Below are positions 17,056-25,066 of a DNA stretch of 64,000 nucleotides, piece after piece (position 1 is the stretch's first letter; the number at the start of each line of letters is the position of its first letter). Both the position numbers and the translations under genes were made by a program. The DNA is taken from the NCBI GenBank assembly GCA_015060455.1, contig SUYM01000005.1, forward strand, positions 47,007 to 111,006, in the 5' to 3' direction. The notes below the pieces were generated by a model that saw nothing but the letters and a program-made list of their open reading frames with translations, did not search any database and was not told the origin of the DNA. Origin of the DNA: Bacteroidales bacterium. Lineage in GTDB: Bacteria; Bacteroidota; Bacteroidia; Bacteroidales; UBA932.

Positions 17056-18687
17056 ATGAAACTTAGCCATCTTTCTATTGTCCTTATAACACTTTTTTCA
17101 TCCTCTTGTGGTCAGTATGATCTGGGGAGAAAATTATTGGAAGTAGAGTCATATATCAATGAGCATCCGGACAGTGCGCTCAATACAATATCTTCTATTG
17201 ATATAAACAGGAACACATCAGAAAGGAATCGTGCCCACCATGCTCTCCTCCATGCAATGGCGCTGGACAAGTGCTTTTTAGACGTGAAGGATGACTCTCT
17301 TGCAAAGATTGCTTCCGAATATTATTCCAGATTCCGACGCCATCCACACAAGACTAAAGCGCTCTATTATTTAGGAAAATCATATCTGTATAACGGAGAA
17401 AACAATAAGGCAATCATCGAGTTGACGCGCGCGGAAGAGTCGGCAGGAGAAAACGACAGTCTATATCTTGGAATGATTAAAATGGCTCAGGCTGCGGTTT
17501 ATACCGATACATACAACAGCAACGAGGCGCTTTCCTGCATTTTTGAGGCAATTGACATTTATCAGTCACTTTCCGCAGAGCGTTATCATCGTATAGCCAG
17601 ACTGAGGCTCGCACAGACCTATTCCAATCTGATGCAATATGATAAGGCTCGGCAGATATATGATGAACTCCTGAACATTGACTGTCTTGATGAAGACATC
17701 TACTCCATTGCTATTAATTCGCTTGCGTTCCTTCTTACTATAAGTCCGGAACAAGATTGTGCGGAGGCGTCGAGGCTATACGGAATCTCAGAGGAAAAGT
17801 TCGGTCCGGAATGTTTTGATCTTGCAGACCGGTGGGCATATACCTATGCCAATCTATTATCTGGCGGAACTGAAAATTTGATTATTTCCCCTGATAATGA
17901 CACAACAGGAACATCTGTCTTCTGGAAATATCGCATATCAAAACTACAAGGAAACAACGTCTTGGCACTTTCGCTCCTTGAAAGATATGTTGACATCAAC
18001 GAAACAGAAGTGTCCCAGGCACTGAAACAATCCATAGCGCGCACTCAAAGGGACTATTACGAATCACAGAAGGAAACAATGGCATATAAGGCGAGAAACA
18101 GAGGACTTTCAATAGCCATAATACTCGTTTCCTTTATTCTTTTAGCGCTCATTGTTACATCGTTTATTCTCAAATATATAAGTAAACAGGCCGAAGAAAA
18201 GAATAAATATCTTCACTTTGCAGAAGAAATTTCCAGACAACTTAAAATCTATGAAAACGAAGATATTCCATCTCTTAAATCAAATTTCATTGCTCTCTAT
18301 AAGACGCGATTTGAGACACTTGGAAAACTATGTGACCAATATATAAACTGCCAAAGTCGTACAGACAAGGAGAATTATATATATAAAAAGGTTATGGAAA
18401 TGGTCGGTGCAATGAAACAAGACATTCATTCCAGAGAACGGTTTGAAGAAATGCTCAACAAGGATCTTGATAATGTCATGACAAATATCCGTAAGGATTT
18501 TCCTCGTTTCAAAGAACTTGATTTTGTGATTTTCAGTTATATGGCTGTCGGATTTGATGCCACGACCATCTCTAATCTCACCGGCGAATCCATCAGTAAC
18601 ATATACACAAGAAAGTCACGCATAAGACAAAAAATCAGCGCCAGCAGCACACCAAACAAGGATTTATATCTTAGGATTATGGGATAG
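17056..18687 (+). CDS. TPR lipoprotein regulator with transmembrane segment and C-terminal HTH
   Basis: A 543-residue protein starting at MKLSHLSIV (an 8-residue upstream extension gives a worse signal peptide). It has a lipobox-like FSSSC at 14-18, then TPR repeats to about residue 330, for example KTKALYYLGKSYLYNGENNK and RLRLAQTYSNLMQYDKARQI. A hydrophobic membrane segment lies at about 346-368 (SIAIILVSFILLALIVTSFI), followed by a coiled coil and a LuxR-like helix-turn-helix near the end (YMAVGFDATTISNLTG...NIYTRKSRIRQ). This arrangement is common in Bacteroidales and is thought to link periplasmic sensing to DNA binding at the membrane. Target genes are not evident. A hairpin element follows (18709). 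Confidence 0.85.
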   Translation: MKLSHLSIVLITLFSSSCGQYDLGRKLLEVESYINEHPDSALNTISSIDINRNTSERNRAHHALLHAMALDKCFLDVKDDSLAKIASEYYSRFRRHPHKTKALYYLGKSYLYNGENNKAIIELTRAEESAGENDSLYLGMIKMAQAAVYTDTYNSNEALSCIFEAIDIYQSLSAERYHRIARLRLAQTYSNLMQYDKARQIYDELLNIDCLDEDIYSIAINSLAFLLTISPEQDCAEASRLYGISEEKFGPECFDLADRWAYTYANLLSGGTENLIISPDNDTTGTSVFWKYRISKLQGNNVLALSLLERYVDINETEVSQALKQSIARTQRDYYESQKETMAYKARNRGLSIAIILVSFILLALIVTSFILKYISKQAEEKNKYLHFAEEISRQLKIYENEDIPSLKSNFIALYKTRFETLGKLCDQYINCQSRTDKENYIYKKVMEMVGAMKQDIHSRERFEEMLNKDLDNVMTNIRKDFPRFKELDFVIFSYMAVGFDATTISNLTGESISNIYTRKSRIRQKISASSTPNKDLYLRIMG

Positions 18688-18708
18688 TCTTGATCTCCGT
18701 TTGACAAC

Positions 18709-18754
18709 AAATCAGCCTGTTTTCTGTGAGCGATACAGATAAACAGGCTGATTT
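18709..18754. repeat. CAGCCTG hairpin element, copy 3
   Basis: Arms AAATCAGCCTGTTT (18709-18722) and AAACAGGCTGATTT (18741-18754), inner CTGT/ACAG stem. It follows the TPR regulator and probably terminates it. Confidence 0.75.
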
Positions 18755-18787
18755 GTGTGGTTCGTGTGGGTTAGTGATTCTATCACC

Positions 18788-18949
18788 CTACCGCTCCATC
18801 TTATCGACAGAGTAGCAATAGAGATAGTTCGGGAGCCCCATGATGTACATCTTGTTGCCGTAGAAGGTCGGATAGGAGCCAAAGAACATCTCGTCAGGGC
18901 AGTCTATACGCTTGTGGATGCGACCTGTGGCAATGTCTATAACTGCAAG
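18788..18949 (-). pseudogene. Remnant: C-terminal 53 codons of a truncated gene
   Basis: Reading the minus strand from 18949 to the TAG at 18790-18788 gives 53 protein-like codons (starting LAVIDIATGRIHKRIDCPDE and ending NYLYCYSVDKMER) with no start codon. The repeated pattern of short hydrophobic strands resembles one blade of a β-propeller. The upstream end is cut exactly where the CpXC remnant on the other strand begins, so both lost their 5' parts in one event. Confidence 0.6.
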
Positions 18950-19006
18950 CCAGCCGACGGATTCTCCCGAATCGACGCCGACTGACTCTCTTCCGTGATG
19001 GCGTAA
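18950..19006 (+). pseudogene. Remnant: last 18 codons of a second CpXC gene
   Basis: The plus strand reads PADGFSRIDAD, TGA, LSSVMA, stop. The intact CpXC gene (8949-9611) ends PAEGFARIDADWLASVMA. The match is clear apart from a Trp codon turned into TGA and three conservative changes. Only this 3' tail survives. Confidence 0.75.
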
Positions 19007-19058
19007 CTCGGTACCACTCCATCATTCATTATAACATTAACACTCAGCGTGTTACATC

Positions 19059-19517
19059 TCACGGCTCAGTCCCGCCCTCCAGATCCTCCGGTAGGATGGT
19101 GAAAACGAAATTCCTTTCAAGATGTTTCTTTGTATCTGACTCCACATTCATTGAATAAAATAAAGGATTGAATACGCCTCGCTCTTTTGGGGAATAATCT
19201 TTATATACCCATTCCTTCACCAGAACATATTCTTCTGACACCTTCTTATATAGTAAAAAGAAGGCATCTGCGTTATAAAGTGTATTAGACATAAATTTAT
19301 CTGACAGATAGTAATCCATTTCAGCAATCGTAACTATATCTCCCGAAGCCATTTCAAAGGATTGTTCAGTATTATATAAATCAGATATTATATAAGAAAC
19401 AATCTTAATCTGGGAATTTGTTCTATTATACACAGATAAACTTGATATATAATCCTTGTCATCACATCCTGTCGCAAGTATCAATATATGTAATACTATA
19501 AATACTAACCTTTTCAT
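19059..19517 (-). CDS. Lipoprotein, paralogue of the adjacent upstream gene
   Basis: A 152-residue lipoprotein with lipobox ILATGC near Cys18. The mature part begins with short β strands (SLSVYNRTNSQIKIV) and ends FVFTILPEDLE. The preceding gene's product has the matching layout, with ALYVNNLTDKNIIL near its start and YVFTITQDDIE at its end, so the two are diverged tandem duplicates. It overlaps that gene by 4 bases (ATGA) and is last in the metalloprotease operon. Function unknown; co-occurrence suggests it is a partner, inhibitor or substrate of the protease. Confidence 0.7.
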   Translation of the reverse strand: MKRLVFIVLHILILATGCDDKDYISSLSVYNRTNSQIKIVSYIISDLYNTEQSFEMASGDIVTIAEMDYYLSDKFMSNTLYNADAFFLLYKKVSEEYVLVKEWVYKDYSPKERGVFNPLFYSMNVESDTKKHLERNFVFTILPEDLEGGTEP

Positions 19518-19981
19518 TCAATATCATCTTGAGTTATTGTAAAAACATAGGAATAATTAGTGCATCCTGCAACATCAACGTCCACATCTGTTGACCAAAA
19601 CAAGTCATTAAAAAACTGCTTTCCTTCATCGCAACTTTCTTCGTATTTCCATTGTAGAACTAAAGACTTGTCGTCCATGTCTTCTACATAAATTTTAACA
19701 TCCGATTTAGGATTACTTATAAATTCTTGTAAGAATACTTCATTTTTGTCTATATCATACCTATTGAAATCACTAATCATAATCCTGCTTCCAGAAGGAA
19801 TGTGCATAGTCTGGTATTCTTCAGTATTGAAATTCTCTTCCAGTATGATGTTTTTATCCGTCAGGTTATTAACATATAGTGCTGTCGTACTATATGGTTT
19901 ACACCCTGTTAAATACACAAGCATACACAACACGGAAAGGCTCCTAAAAATACGCTTCAATTTGTTCTGATCTATCTTCAT
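19514..19981 (-). CDS. Lipoprotein, paralogue of the adjacent downstream gene
   Basis: A 155-residue lipoprotein with a somewhat long N-region and lipobox VYLTGC near Cys27. The mature sequence is β-rich and acidic and ends SYVFTITQDDIE, matching its downstream neighbour. Its start lies 38 bases inside the end of the metalloprotease gene, which implies translational coupling. A start further downstream would lose the basic part of the signal peptide, so the overlapping start is kept. I do not recognise the family. Confidence 0.7.
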   Translation of the reverse strand: MKIDQNKLKRIFRSLSVLCMLVYLTGCKPYSTTALYVNNLTDKNIILEENFNTEEYQTMHIPSGSRIMISDFNRYDIDKNEVFLQEFISNPKSDVKIYVEDMDDKSLVLQWKYEESCDEGKQFFNDLFWSTDVDVDVAGCTNYSYVFTITQDDIE

Positions 19982-21572
19982 ACTTATCTAATAATTTTTG
20001 TTTGAGGTCTTCAATGGATTTTACATCTTTGGTAAGGCAACGATAAATTTCCTCTGGAGTTAAAATACTATCATACATTAAATAGTACAAAGATCGTATT
20101 CCGTCTTTAAACCAATAATTAAGACCGCTCACTGTTGTGTCATTTTGATTCGTATATGAAGAATAACTTTCAAAAGCGTTAGCCCACGCTTCTCCTAACT
20201 CACAAATATCTCTACCTTTTGTATCAGCAGAACCATCACCATAAACGCTTTCCTTAGAACTGTGGGTAACAATGTAATTAACATATCTACCCCACAAACT
20301 TTCTCCCGCTTGAGAAAAATGACTTGCGTGGGTTAATTCATGCCAAACCGTACCATAAATACTACTATATGTACGTGTATTATAATCCATATAGCTACTA
20401 TATGTCCCTATCGTCACATCCGGCAGGGCTGCCATCAAAAACCAAGAAAGTGTTGATACTGCAACCACTACCGGTCCCGTTAACAGCATTGCCGCAAAAG
20501 GAACTGCAAAAGCCGTGACGTTCAATCCAACAAGATGGTGAAGCATAGGAGCAGATGACGAGGTAGCATTTTTCCAACACCATATCTTTAAATCCGTAGG
20601 TGGTTTCTTTATGCCGTCCTTCTCACACATCCTATAATAATCATACGCCGCATTGTTGATTACAAGCCATTTCCACGCTTTGTCGTTACGAGTAAAACTG
20701 AAATTATATCCTGACGTCGATCTGCGTTCATCATTATGGGTAGCCGGAGAAAGAAAACCCCAGTTTCCCCATACTACAAAGCCCTTCTGATTTTCAAGGA
20801 TTACAGAATAGTGGGGCTTGCAGGAGAATTTCTTGGACACCTTGTAATATCCGTTCCCGTCCGTATAATCACTTGTCCATTTCAAAAAGAAATGACAGCG
20901 GACCTTAACTCCCTTCACAGGTACTTCGGATGAACCGGTGTTTATTTTAACATAACCTGCCGGATATTTCTTCGCACTTGCTTTGGTTTCAACGATAGAA
21001 TATTCCTCCGATTGCCCGGCCATCCTGATGGCCATCATTTCAAGTTCTTCGCCAAGAAGTGATGCTGATGATGATTTCGTGAGTTCTTCCTCATCCTCGG
21101 GAATAAAGCACTCATCAAGTATCTCATACTGCATATCAGGAAATTTGAAATCAGGACTTACCTTGGTATATTGCCAGGTAATTTCTGTCTCGGGGATGGT
21201 CGGGTCGTGGTAGTAGTCTCCGCCAGAGAGGATTTCGTAATCAAGAGGATAATCAAAAAGTTCAAGATCCAGACTGCTCAGAACAGCAATGTCTGTCGAA
21301 TCCTTCGGGAGAAAACGAACATACAGGTCGGTCGCTTCAAGATTTGAAGAAGCAACGGACTTTGTCTTGCATAATTCATTATAAGCAGCCTGCATATTGG
21401 CAAGAGAATACGGGTTATTCAATTTCTTTCCAAGCACCATCATGCCGTCCCTTGAAGATGTAACATAATCTTGCTCATTAAGATTTTCGCCAGACAACTG
21501 TGTTGTTGATATCTTCTCGGCGCATCCGGCCGAGAGCAAAGTTATAATAAATAAGTATAAGTTTCTCTTCAT
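19944..21572 (-). CDS. Predicted zinc metalloprotease lipoprotein
   Basis: A 542-residue lipoprotein with lipobox LLSAGC (Cys17). Residues about 205-260 look like a carboxypeptidase-regulatory-like β domain. A hydrophobic stretch lies at 353-384 (VTAFAVPFAAMLLTGPVVVAV). The zincin motif HELTH is at 411-415 within YGTVWHELTHASHF, and a downstream Glu in CELGEAWANAFE (near 458-468) could be the third zinc ligand. It is therefore predicted to be a membrane-anchored peptidase acting in the periplasm or on the cell surface. It is preceded by a 76-residue lipoprotein gene (gap 23 bases) and followed by two paralogous lipoprotein genes with overlaps. The family has no name I can assign with confidence. 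Confidence 0.75.
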   Translation of the reverse strand: MKRNLYLFIITLLSAGCAEKISTTQLSGENLNEQDYVTSSRDGMMVLGKKLNNPYSLANMQAAYNELCKTKSVASSNLEATDLYVRFLPKDSTDIAVLSSLDLELFDYPLDYEILSGGDYYHDPTIPETEITWQYTKVSPDFKFPDMQYEILDECFIPEDEEELTKSSSASLLGEELEMMAIRMAGQSEEYSIVETKASAKKYPAGYVKINTGSSEVPVKGVKVRCHFFLKWTSDYTDGNGYYKVSKKFSCKPHYSVILENQKGFVVWGNWGFLSPATHNDERRSTSGYNFSFTRNDKAWKWLVINNAAYDYYRMCEKDGIKKPPTDLKIWCWKNATSSSAPMLHHLVGLNVTAFAVPFAAMLLTGPVVVAVSTLSWFLMAALPDVTIGTYSSYMDYNTRTYSSIYGTVWHELTHASHFSQAGESLWGRYVNYIVTHSSKESVYGDGSADTKGRDICELGEAWANAFESYSSYTNQNDTTVSGLNYWFKDGIRSLYYLMYDSILTPEEIYRCLTKDVKSIEDLKQKLLDKYEDRSEQIEAYF

Positions 21573-21595
21573 GATAAAGTCAATTTGCTGTTAAA

Positions 21596-21826
21596 CTATT
21601 CGTTATTACCATTTTCCTCCAGCAGAACCTCGCCCTCCGGAACCGATGCGCAACTGCGGGTAAGAACCGTTCCCCAGCCCTTGTGGCTTGGAATGACCGT
21701 GCGAGGGGTGGATGTTGTGGTAGTTTTCCTGGTCGTGTTCGAAATACTTACTGATGTAAGGTCAAGAGTCTTTGCACATGAAGCAAGCGACATGACTGCC
21801 ACCAAAAGAATTAACGTCTTTTTCAT
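21596..21826 (-). CDS. 76-residue lipoprotein, first gene of the metalloprotease operon
   Basis: A short lipoprotein with lipobox SLASC (Cys17) and a Thr/Ser-rich mature part (TTRKTTTTSTPRTVIPSH) ending in acidic residues. It has its own promoter (TACATTTG on the minus strand, 21867-21874) about 40 bases upstream, and the protease gene starts 23 bases after it. Size and composition suggest a small accessory peptide or an extracytoplasmic spacer rather than an enzyme. No family recognised. Confidence 0.6.
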   Translation of the reverse strand: MKKTLILLVAVMSLASCAKTLDLTSVSISNTTRKTTTTSTPRTVIPSHKGWGTVLTRSCASVPEGEVLLEENGNNE

Positions 21827-21866
21827 AAATACAGATTTTAAGTGTGAATAATGAAATTTGAGACGT

Positions 21867-21874
21867 CAAATGTA
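21867..21874 (-). promoter_or_regulatory. -7 element TACATTTG for the lipoprotein/metalloprotease operon
   Basis: Exact TAnnTTTG match on the minus strand, 40 bases before the start at 21826. A TTG lies about 22 bases further upstream. It is the only good promoter for the four-gene unit. Confidence 0.55.
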
Positions 21875-21971
21875 TGGAGGCAACCTTTCTGTATTACAAG
21901 AATCCCTCGGAAAAAAGCTTACAAAACGGACAAAACAGCCTACCCTAAACCCTTTATATTCAACTGTTTAT

Positions 21972-22045
21972 AAAAAGTGTAAGAAATAAAATCTTACACT
22001 TTCGTAACTTATTGATAATCAATGGGTAAAATTTCAAAATGCAAG
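21972..22045. repeat. 74-bp direct repeat, right copy
   Basis: Same orientation and sequence as 16571-16644 with one mismatch. It lies 118 bases before the ATPase start and outside the ATPase promoter. Confidence 0.9.
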
Positions 22046-22084
22046 ATACAACCGTCAAATACATAAATGCATTATTGATTATTA

Positions 22085-22148
22085 TGCTTTTTATAGAAAG
22101 CAAAAAAGTATATAATTTGCTTTTTATGAAAAGCATTTATTATATTTG
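22085..22148 (+). promoter_or_regulatory. ATPase promoter with two palindromic operator-like sites
   Basis: TATATTTG (22141-22148) and TTG (22117-22119) form a -7/-33 pair with a 21-base spacer. The imperfect palindrome TGCTTTTTATGAAAAGCA (22118-22135) fills the spacer, and a sister copy TGCTTTTTATAGAAAGCA lies at 22085-22102, exactly 33 bases away. Such positions fit repression, perhaps by the ATPase itself or a partner. Confidence 0.6.
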
Positions 22149-22163
22149 TAAAAATTTTTAAAT

Positions 22164-23363
22164 ATGGAAAATCTGTTTGACAAGCATTATATCTATATGT
22201 CAGAGACCCCCCTTGATATAGTGAGAACAATAATGAATGAAATAGACTGGGAATCGCGTCTGCTATCAATAAAAGGACCGAAAGGCGTAGGAAAATCTAC
22301 ACTCATGCGTCAGTTCCTAAAAATCAATTATCCCGCAGGAAGCAGGAAAGCACTATATTGTTCAGCAGATTCTATATATTTTTCGAGACATAGCATTCTT
22401 GATCTTGCAGAGTCCTTTGTTAAAATTGGAGGAGAACGTTTATTTATAGACGAAATACACAAATACGATGGGTGGAGCAAAGAAATAAAAGAAATCTATG
22501 ATCTATATCCAAGGCTGAAAGTCGCGGTGAGCGGATCTTCCCTACTTGAAATTCTCAGCGGAGATGCAGACCTGTCAAGACGATGCATACCATACACAAT
22601 GCAAGGACTGTCATTCAGGGAATATCTTCGCTTTGAAAAAGGAATAGAATTACCTATCTGGACACTGGAAGAAATTCTCCATAGGCCGTGGGATATATGT
22701 GAAGACATAAAAAAAACTTGTCTCCCGCTCGAATTTTTCAGTGATTATATCAAACATGGTTACTACCCGTTCTATTATGATAATCCCCGTACATACTATA
22801 CATCCATAGAAAACGTTGTTAACTACACCATTGATTTTGAACTGCCAAAAATACGTAAGGTCGATATTGGAAACACGCGCAAACTTAAAGCCTTGCTTTA
22901 TGTTCTTGCCAACAACATGCCTTTTCAAGTGGATATTTCAAATCTTGCCGGAAAAATTGAGATAGAGCGCAATACCGTTCTGGCCTATCTGAAACATCTT
23001 GACGAAGCAAAATTGATAAAACTGCTATATTCTGATATTGTCTCTGTTAAAAAAATGCAGAAACCGGACAAGATATTTATCGACAATACCAATCTGCTTG
23101 CAGTCCTGGCAAACAGGAACGGAGAAATCGGTACCATAAGGGAAATATTCTCGATAAATCAGTTGTCATATGCACATCAGGTAGAATATGGCAAGGATAA
23201 AGGAGATTTCAAGATTGACGGTAAATATGTGTTTGAAATCGGAGGGAAGGACAAATCATTTCAACAGATTGCAGATATGCCAAACTCATATGTCTTTGCA
23301 GACGATATAGACGTACCATCCGGTGCAAAACTGCCGCTATGGTTGCTGGGATTCCTATATTAG
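22164..23363 (+). CDS. AAA_14/DUF4143 family ATPase
   Basis: A 399-residue protein. Walker A GPKGVGKST is at residues 38-46, and Walker B LFIDE at 93-97 is followed by IHKY. A sensor-like SGSSLLEI lies near 125. The C-terminal half (from about 250) has a winged-helix segment (GKIEIERNTVLAYLKHLDEAKLI) and a DUF4143 region with the nuclease-like strand pattern VFEIGGKDKSF. The family is abundant in gut Bacteroidales, often in variable regions, and its function is unsettled. Proposed roles include defence and DNA handling. It stands alone between the 74-bp repeat and hairpin copy 4. The start at 22164 fits the promoter. Confidence 0.88.
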   Translation: MENLFDKHYIYMSETPLDIVRTIMNEIDWESRLLSIKGPKGVGKSTLMRQFLKINYPAGSRKALYCSADSIYFSRHSILDLAESFVKIGGERLFIDEIHKYDGWSKEIKEIYDLYPRLKVAVSGSSLLEILSGDADLSRRCIPYTMQGLSFREYLRFEKGIELPIWTLEEILHRPWDICEDIKKTCLPLEFFSDYIKHGYYPFYYDNPRTYYTSIENVVNYTIDFELPKIRKVDIGNTRKLKALLYVLANNMPFQVDISNLAGKIEIERNTVLAYLKHLDEAKLIKLLYSDIVSVKKMQKPDKIFIDNTNLLAVLANRNGEIGTIREIFSINQLSYAHQVEYGKDKGDFKIDGKYVFEIGGKDKSFQQIADMPNSYVFADDIDVPSGAKLPLWLLGFLY

Positions 23364-23393
23364 AACAGCACAAGCAATCCTTACCGGCTTGCC

Positions 23394-23460
23394 TGTAACA
23401 ACTGCCGTATAACAACAAATCAGCCTGTTTACTGTGAGCAATACAGATAAACAGGCTGGT
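23394..23460. repeat. CAGCCTG hairpin element, copy 4
   Basis: Arms AAATCAGCCTGTTT (23417-23430) and AAACAGGCTGGT (23449-23460), plus the same 23-base lead-in (TGTAACAACTGCCG...) as copy 2. It follows the ATPase gene. Confidence 0.75.
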
Positions 23461-23513
23461 TGTATGTTTCAAAGAAACTTACTGTCTTATGTCAGCAATG
23501 AAATGGTTTATGA

Positions 23514-24098
23514 TTATTGCTGTGCAGTGAATTCCGCCATCTTCTGATCATAAAGTTTCTTGAATTCGGAAAGATTGAAATCAGAGAGCAGTTTCTCATC
23601 ATTTTTGAGTTTTGCCAATACCGCCTCCTTCATCTCTTCCTTGCTGAGTTCCATACACACATAGTGTCTGAATGTTCCGTTCGGCTCTGTGTAAAGTTTC
23701 TCTTCTATAACAGTCGCACCAGTAAGAGTCTGGCTTACTACACTATAAGTGAGTTCTGTCATCCTTGACTCATAACCAGGCACCTGGTCTGACGAAAGAT
23801 TCATCTGTTTTGCATAATTCTCTGTCACGGTCTTTATATCCGACTGTATAGTAGCAGCAAGTTCCTGACGTGCATTCTGTATAGCTATCTTCTTAGCCAT
23901 GGACCTTTCAGGAGAAACGCCACTCTGCACGGCTCTATAATACTGAGCATCACTATGATACTTTGCCTCAGAAAGTGGAAGAACCTGCTCCACTAAATCT
24001 GTCTGTGCAGGAACAACTGTCTTTGCCGCCTTCTTAACCGGAGAACAAGCCGTCACTGCCAATACAAGAACAGTGACCAATGATAATGTCTTTTTCAT
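23514..24098 (-). CDS. LPP20-type lipoprotein
   Basis: A 194-residue lipoprotein with lipobox AVTAC (Cys18). The core (YYRAVQSGVSPERSMAKKIA, then a TIQSDIKTVTENYAKQ helix) matches the LPP20 family, in which a small α/β domain is built on repeated helices after an exported anchor. The end is a helical tail. It is the last gene of the five-gene operon starting at 27965, overlaps the preceding gene by 4 bases (ATGA), and is translationally coupled to it. LPP20 proteins are outer-membrane lipoproteins of unknown molecular role in most bacteria. Confidence 0.8.
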   Translation of the reverse strand: MKKTLSLVTVLVLAVTACSPVKKAAKTVVPAQTDLVEQVLPLSEAKYHSDAQYYRAVQSGVSPERSMAKKIAIQNARQELAATIQSDIKTVTENYAKQMNLSSDQVPGYESRMTELTYSVVSQTLTGATVIEEKLYTEPNGTFRHYVCMELSKEEMKEAVLAKLKNDEKLLSDFNLSEFKKLYDQKMAEFTAQQ

Positions 24099-25066
24099 AA
24101 TATAAAATTTTTAGGGTTAATATTATAGTTCTTTTTAATATATGGAAATGAAAAACGCTGCTCCAAACCTCTGCTGCCTATGGAATATCTGAAAAATATA
24201 GTATTCTCTTCCGTTTCAATGGCCATAGGATCATACAGCAACACATATCCCTTCTGTTTTTTGCAGACCCTGATGTTCTCTGCATGGTTGCTTCTCGTGA
24301 CAGGCTGTTCATCATGAACTACATGTCGTCCGTTCAGACTGAAATGAAAATGCCATTCACCAACCTTCGTACTGTCACATATTATGACAATATCATCCAA
24401 TGATCTGCGAAAACGGGATCTGAGAGACTGTGCCTGAGCCTTTCGTGCTTCATCAAAAAAATATGTTTCCAATGCTTCGAGTTCGCTTATCGCCTGTCTG
24501 ACAAAGGATACCTGTGTATATACGGATAATGAATCACTCAACACTGCCAACCTTTCATTCTTGGCATCATCCATGGCCTTGAACTCCGAAATCGCCCTGT
24601 TGCGATCTGCCGATGAGAACGGATACAGTACATGATATATGTAATAATGGGACTTATTGATACGCGAATACCATTTTTCCCAATATATGTCCTCAGCATT
24701 TGACAGAGATATTCCAAGGATGTACGGCATTCCTACCGAACGTGTACTGACTGTTGAGGAATACTCACGTAATGTCGTTGATATACCGTCTCTTGACACC
24801 TGACTCTGACCGAAAAACTCCGAAGAGGCTATACTTGATGCAATTGATGTCACGATATATTGTCTTATATCATTGAGACATGTCTCCTGCGTCTGTTCCA
24901 AAGATGGTGCTGTGGCTGACACACTGAATTTTTCCTGAGAGGAAAGACCTATCCAGTCCGGACGCTGCTTGTGGCTGCTGTCAACCATCTTATCTTTTTG
25001 AGCACTGCAAGTCATTGAAATGCAGAATAAAAAGACCATAAAGTATATTATTGCGCTCTTTTTCAT
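24095..25066 (-). CDS. LPP20-like exported protein
   Basis: A 323-residue protein with a signal peptide ending CSAQ. The region KQRPDWIGLSSQEKFSVSATA followed by conserved Ser/Thr-rich helices (IASSIASSEFF) resembles the LPP20/FlgT N-terminal domain, in which RPDW and the following β strand are typical. A coiled-coil-like section covers about 160-220, and a β-rich C-terminus follows. Its start shares one base with the stop of the upstream gene. With its neighbour it supplies two LPP20-type domains to the same operon, suggesting a paired periplasmic assembly. Confidence 0.7.
   Translation of the reverse strand: MKKSAIIYFMVFLFCISMTCSAQKDKMVDSSHKQRPDWIGLSSQEKFSVSATAPSLEQTQETCLNDIRQYIVTSIASSIASSEFFGQSQVSRDGISTTLREYSSTVSTRSVGMPYILGISLSNAEDIYWEKWYSRINKSHYYIYHVLYPFSSADRNRAISEFKAMDDAKNERLAVLSDSLSVYTQVSFVRQAISELEALETYFFDEARKAQAQSLRSRFRRSLDDIVIICDSTKVGEWHFHFSLNGRHVVHDEQPVTRSNHAENIRVCKKQKGYVLLYDPMAIETEENTIFFRYSIGSRGLEQRFSFPYIKKNYNINPKNFIL

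Noticed and set aside
13582..23460. Hairpin elements as integron attC sites
   Set aside because: They lack the attC core words (GTTRRRY) and no integron integrase is present; a repeated terminator-like element is simpler.
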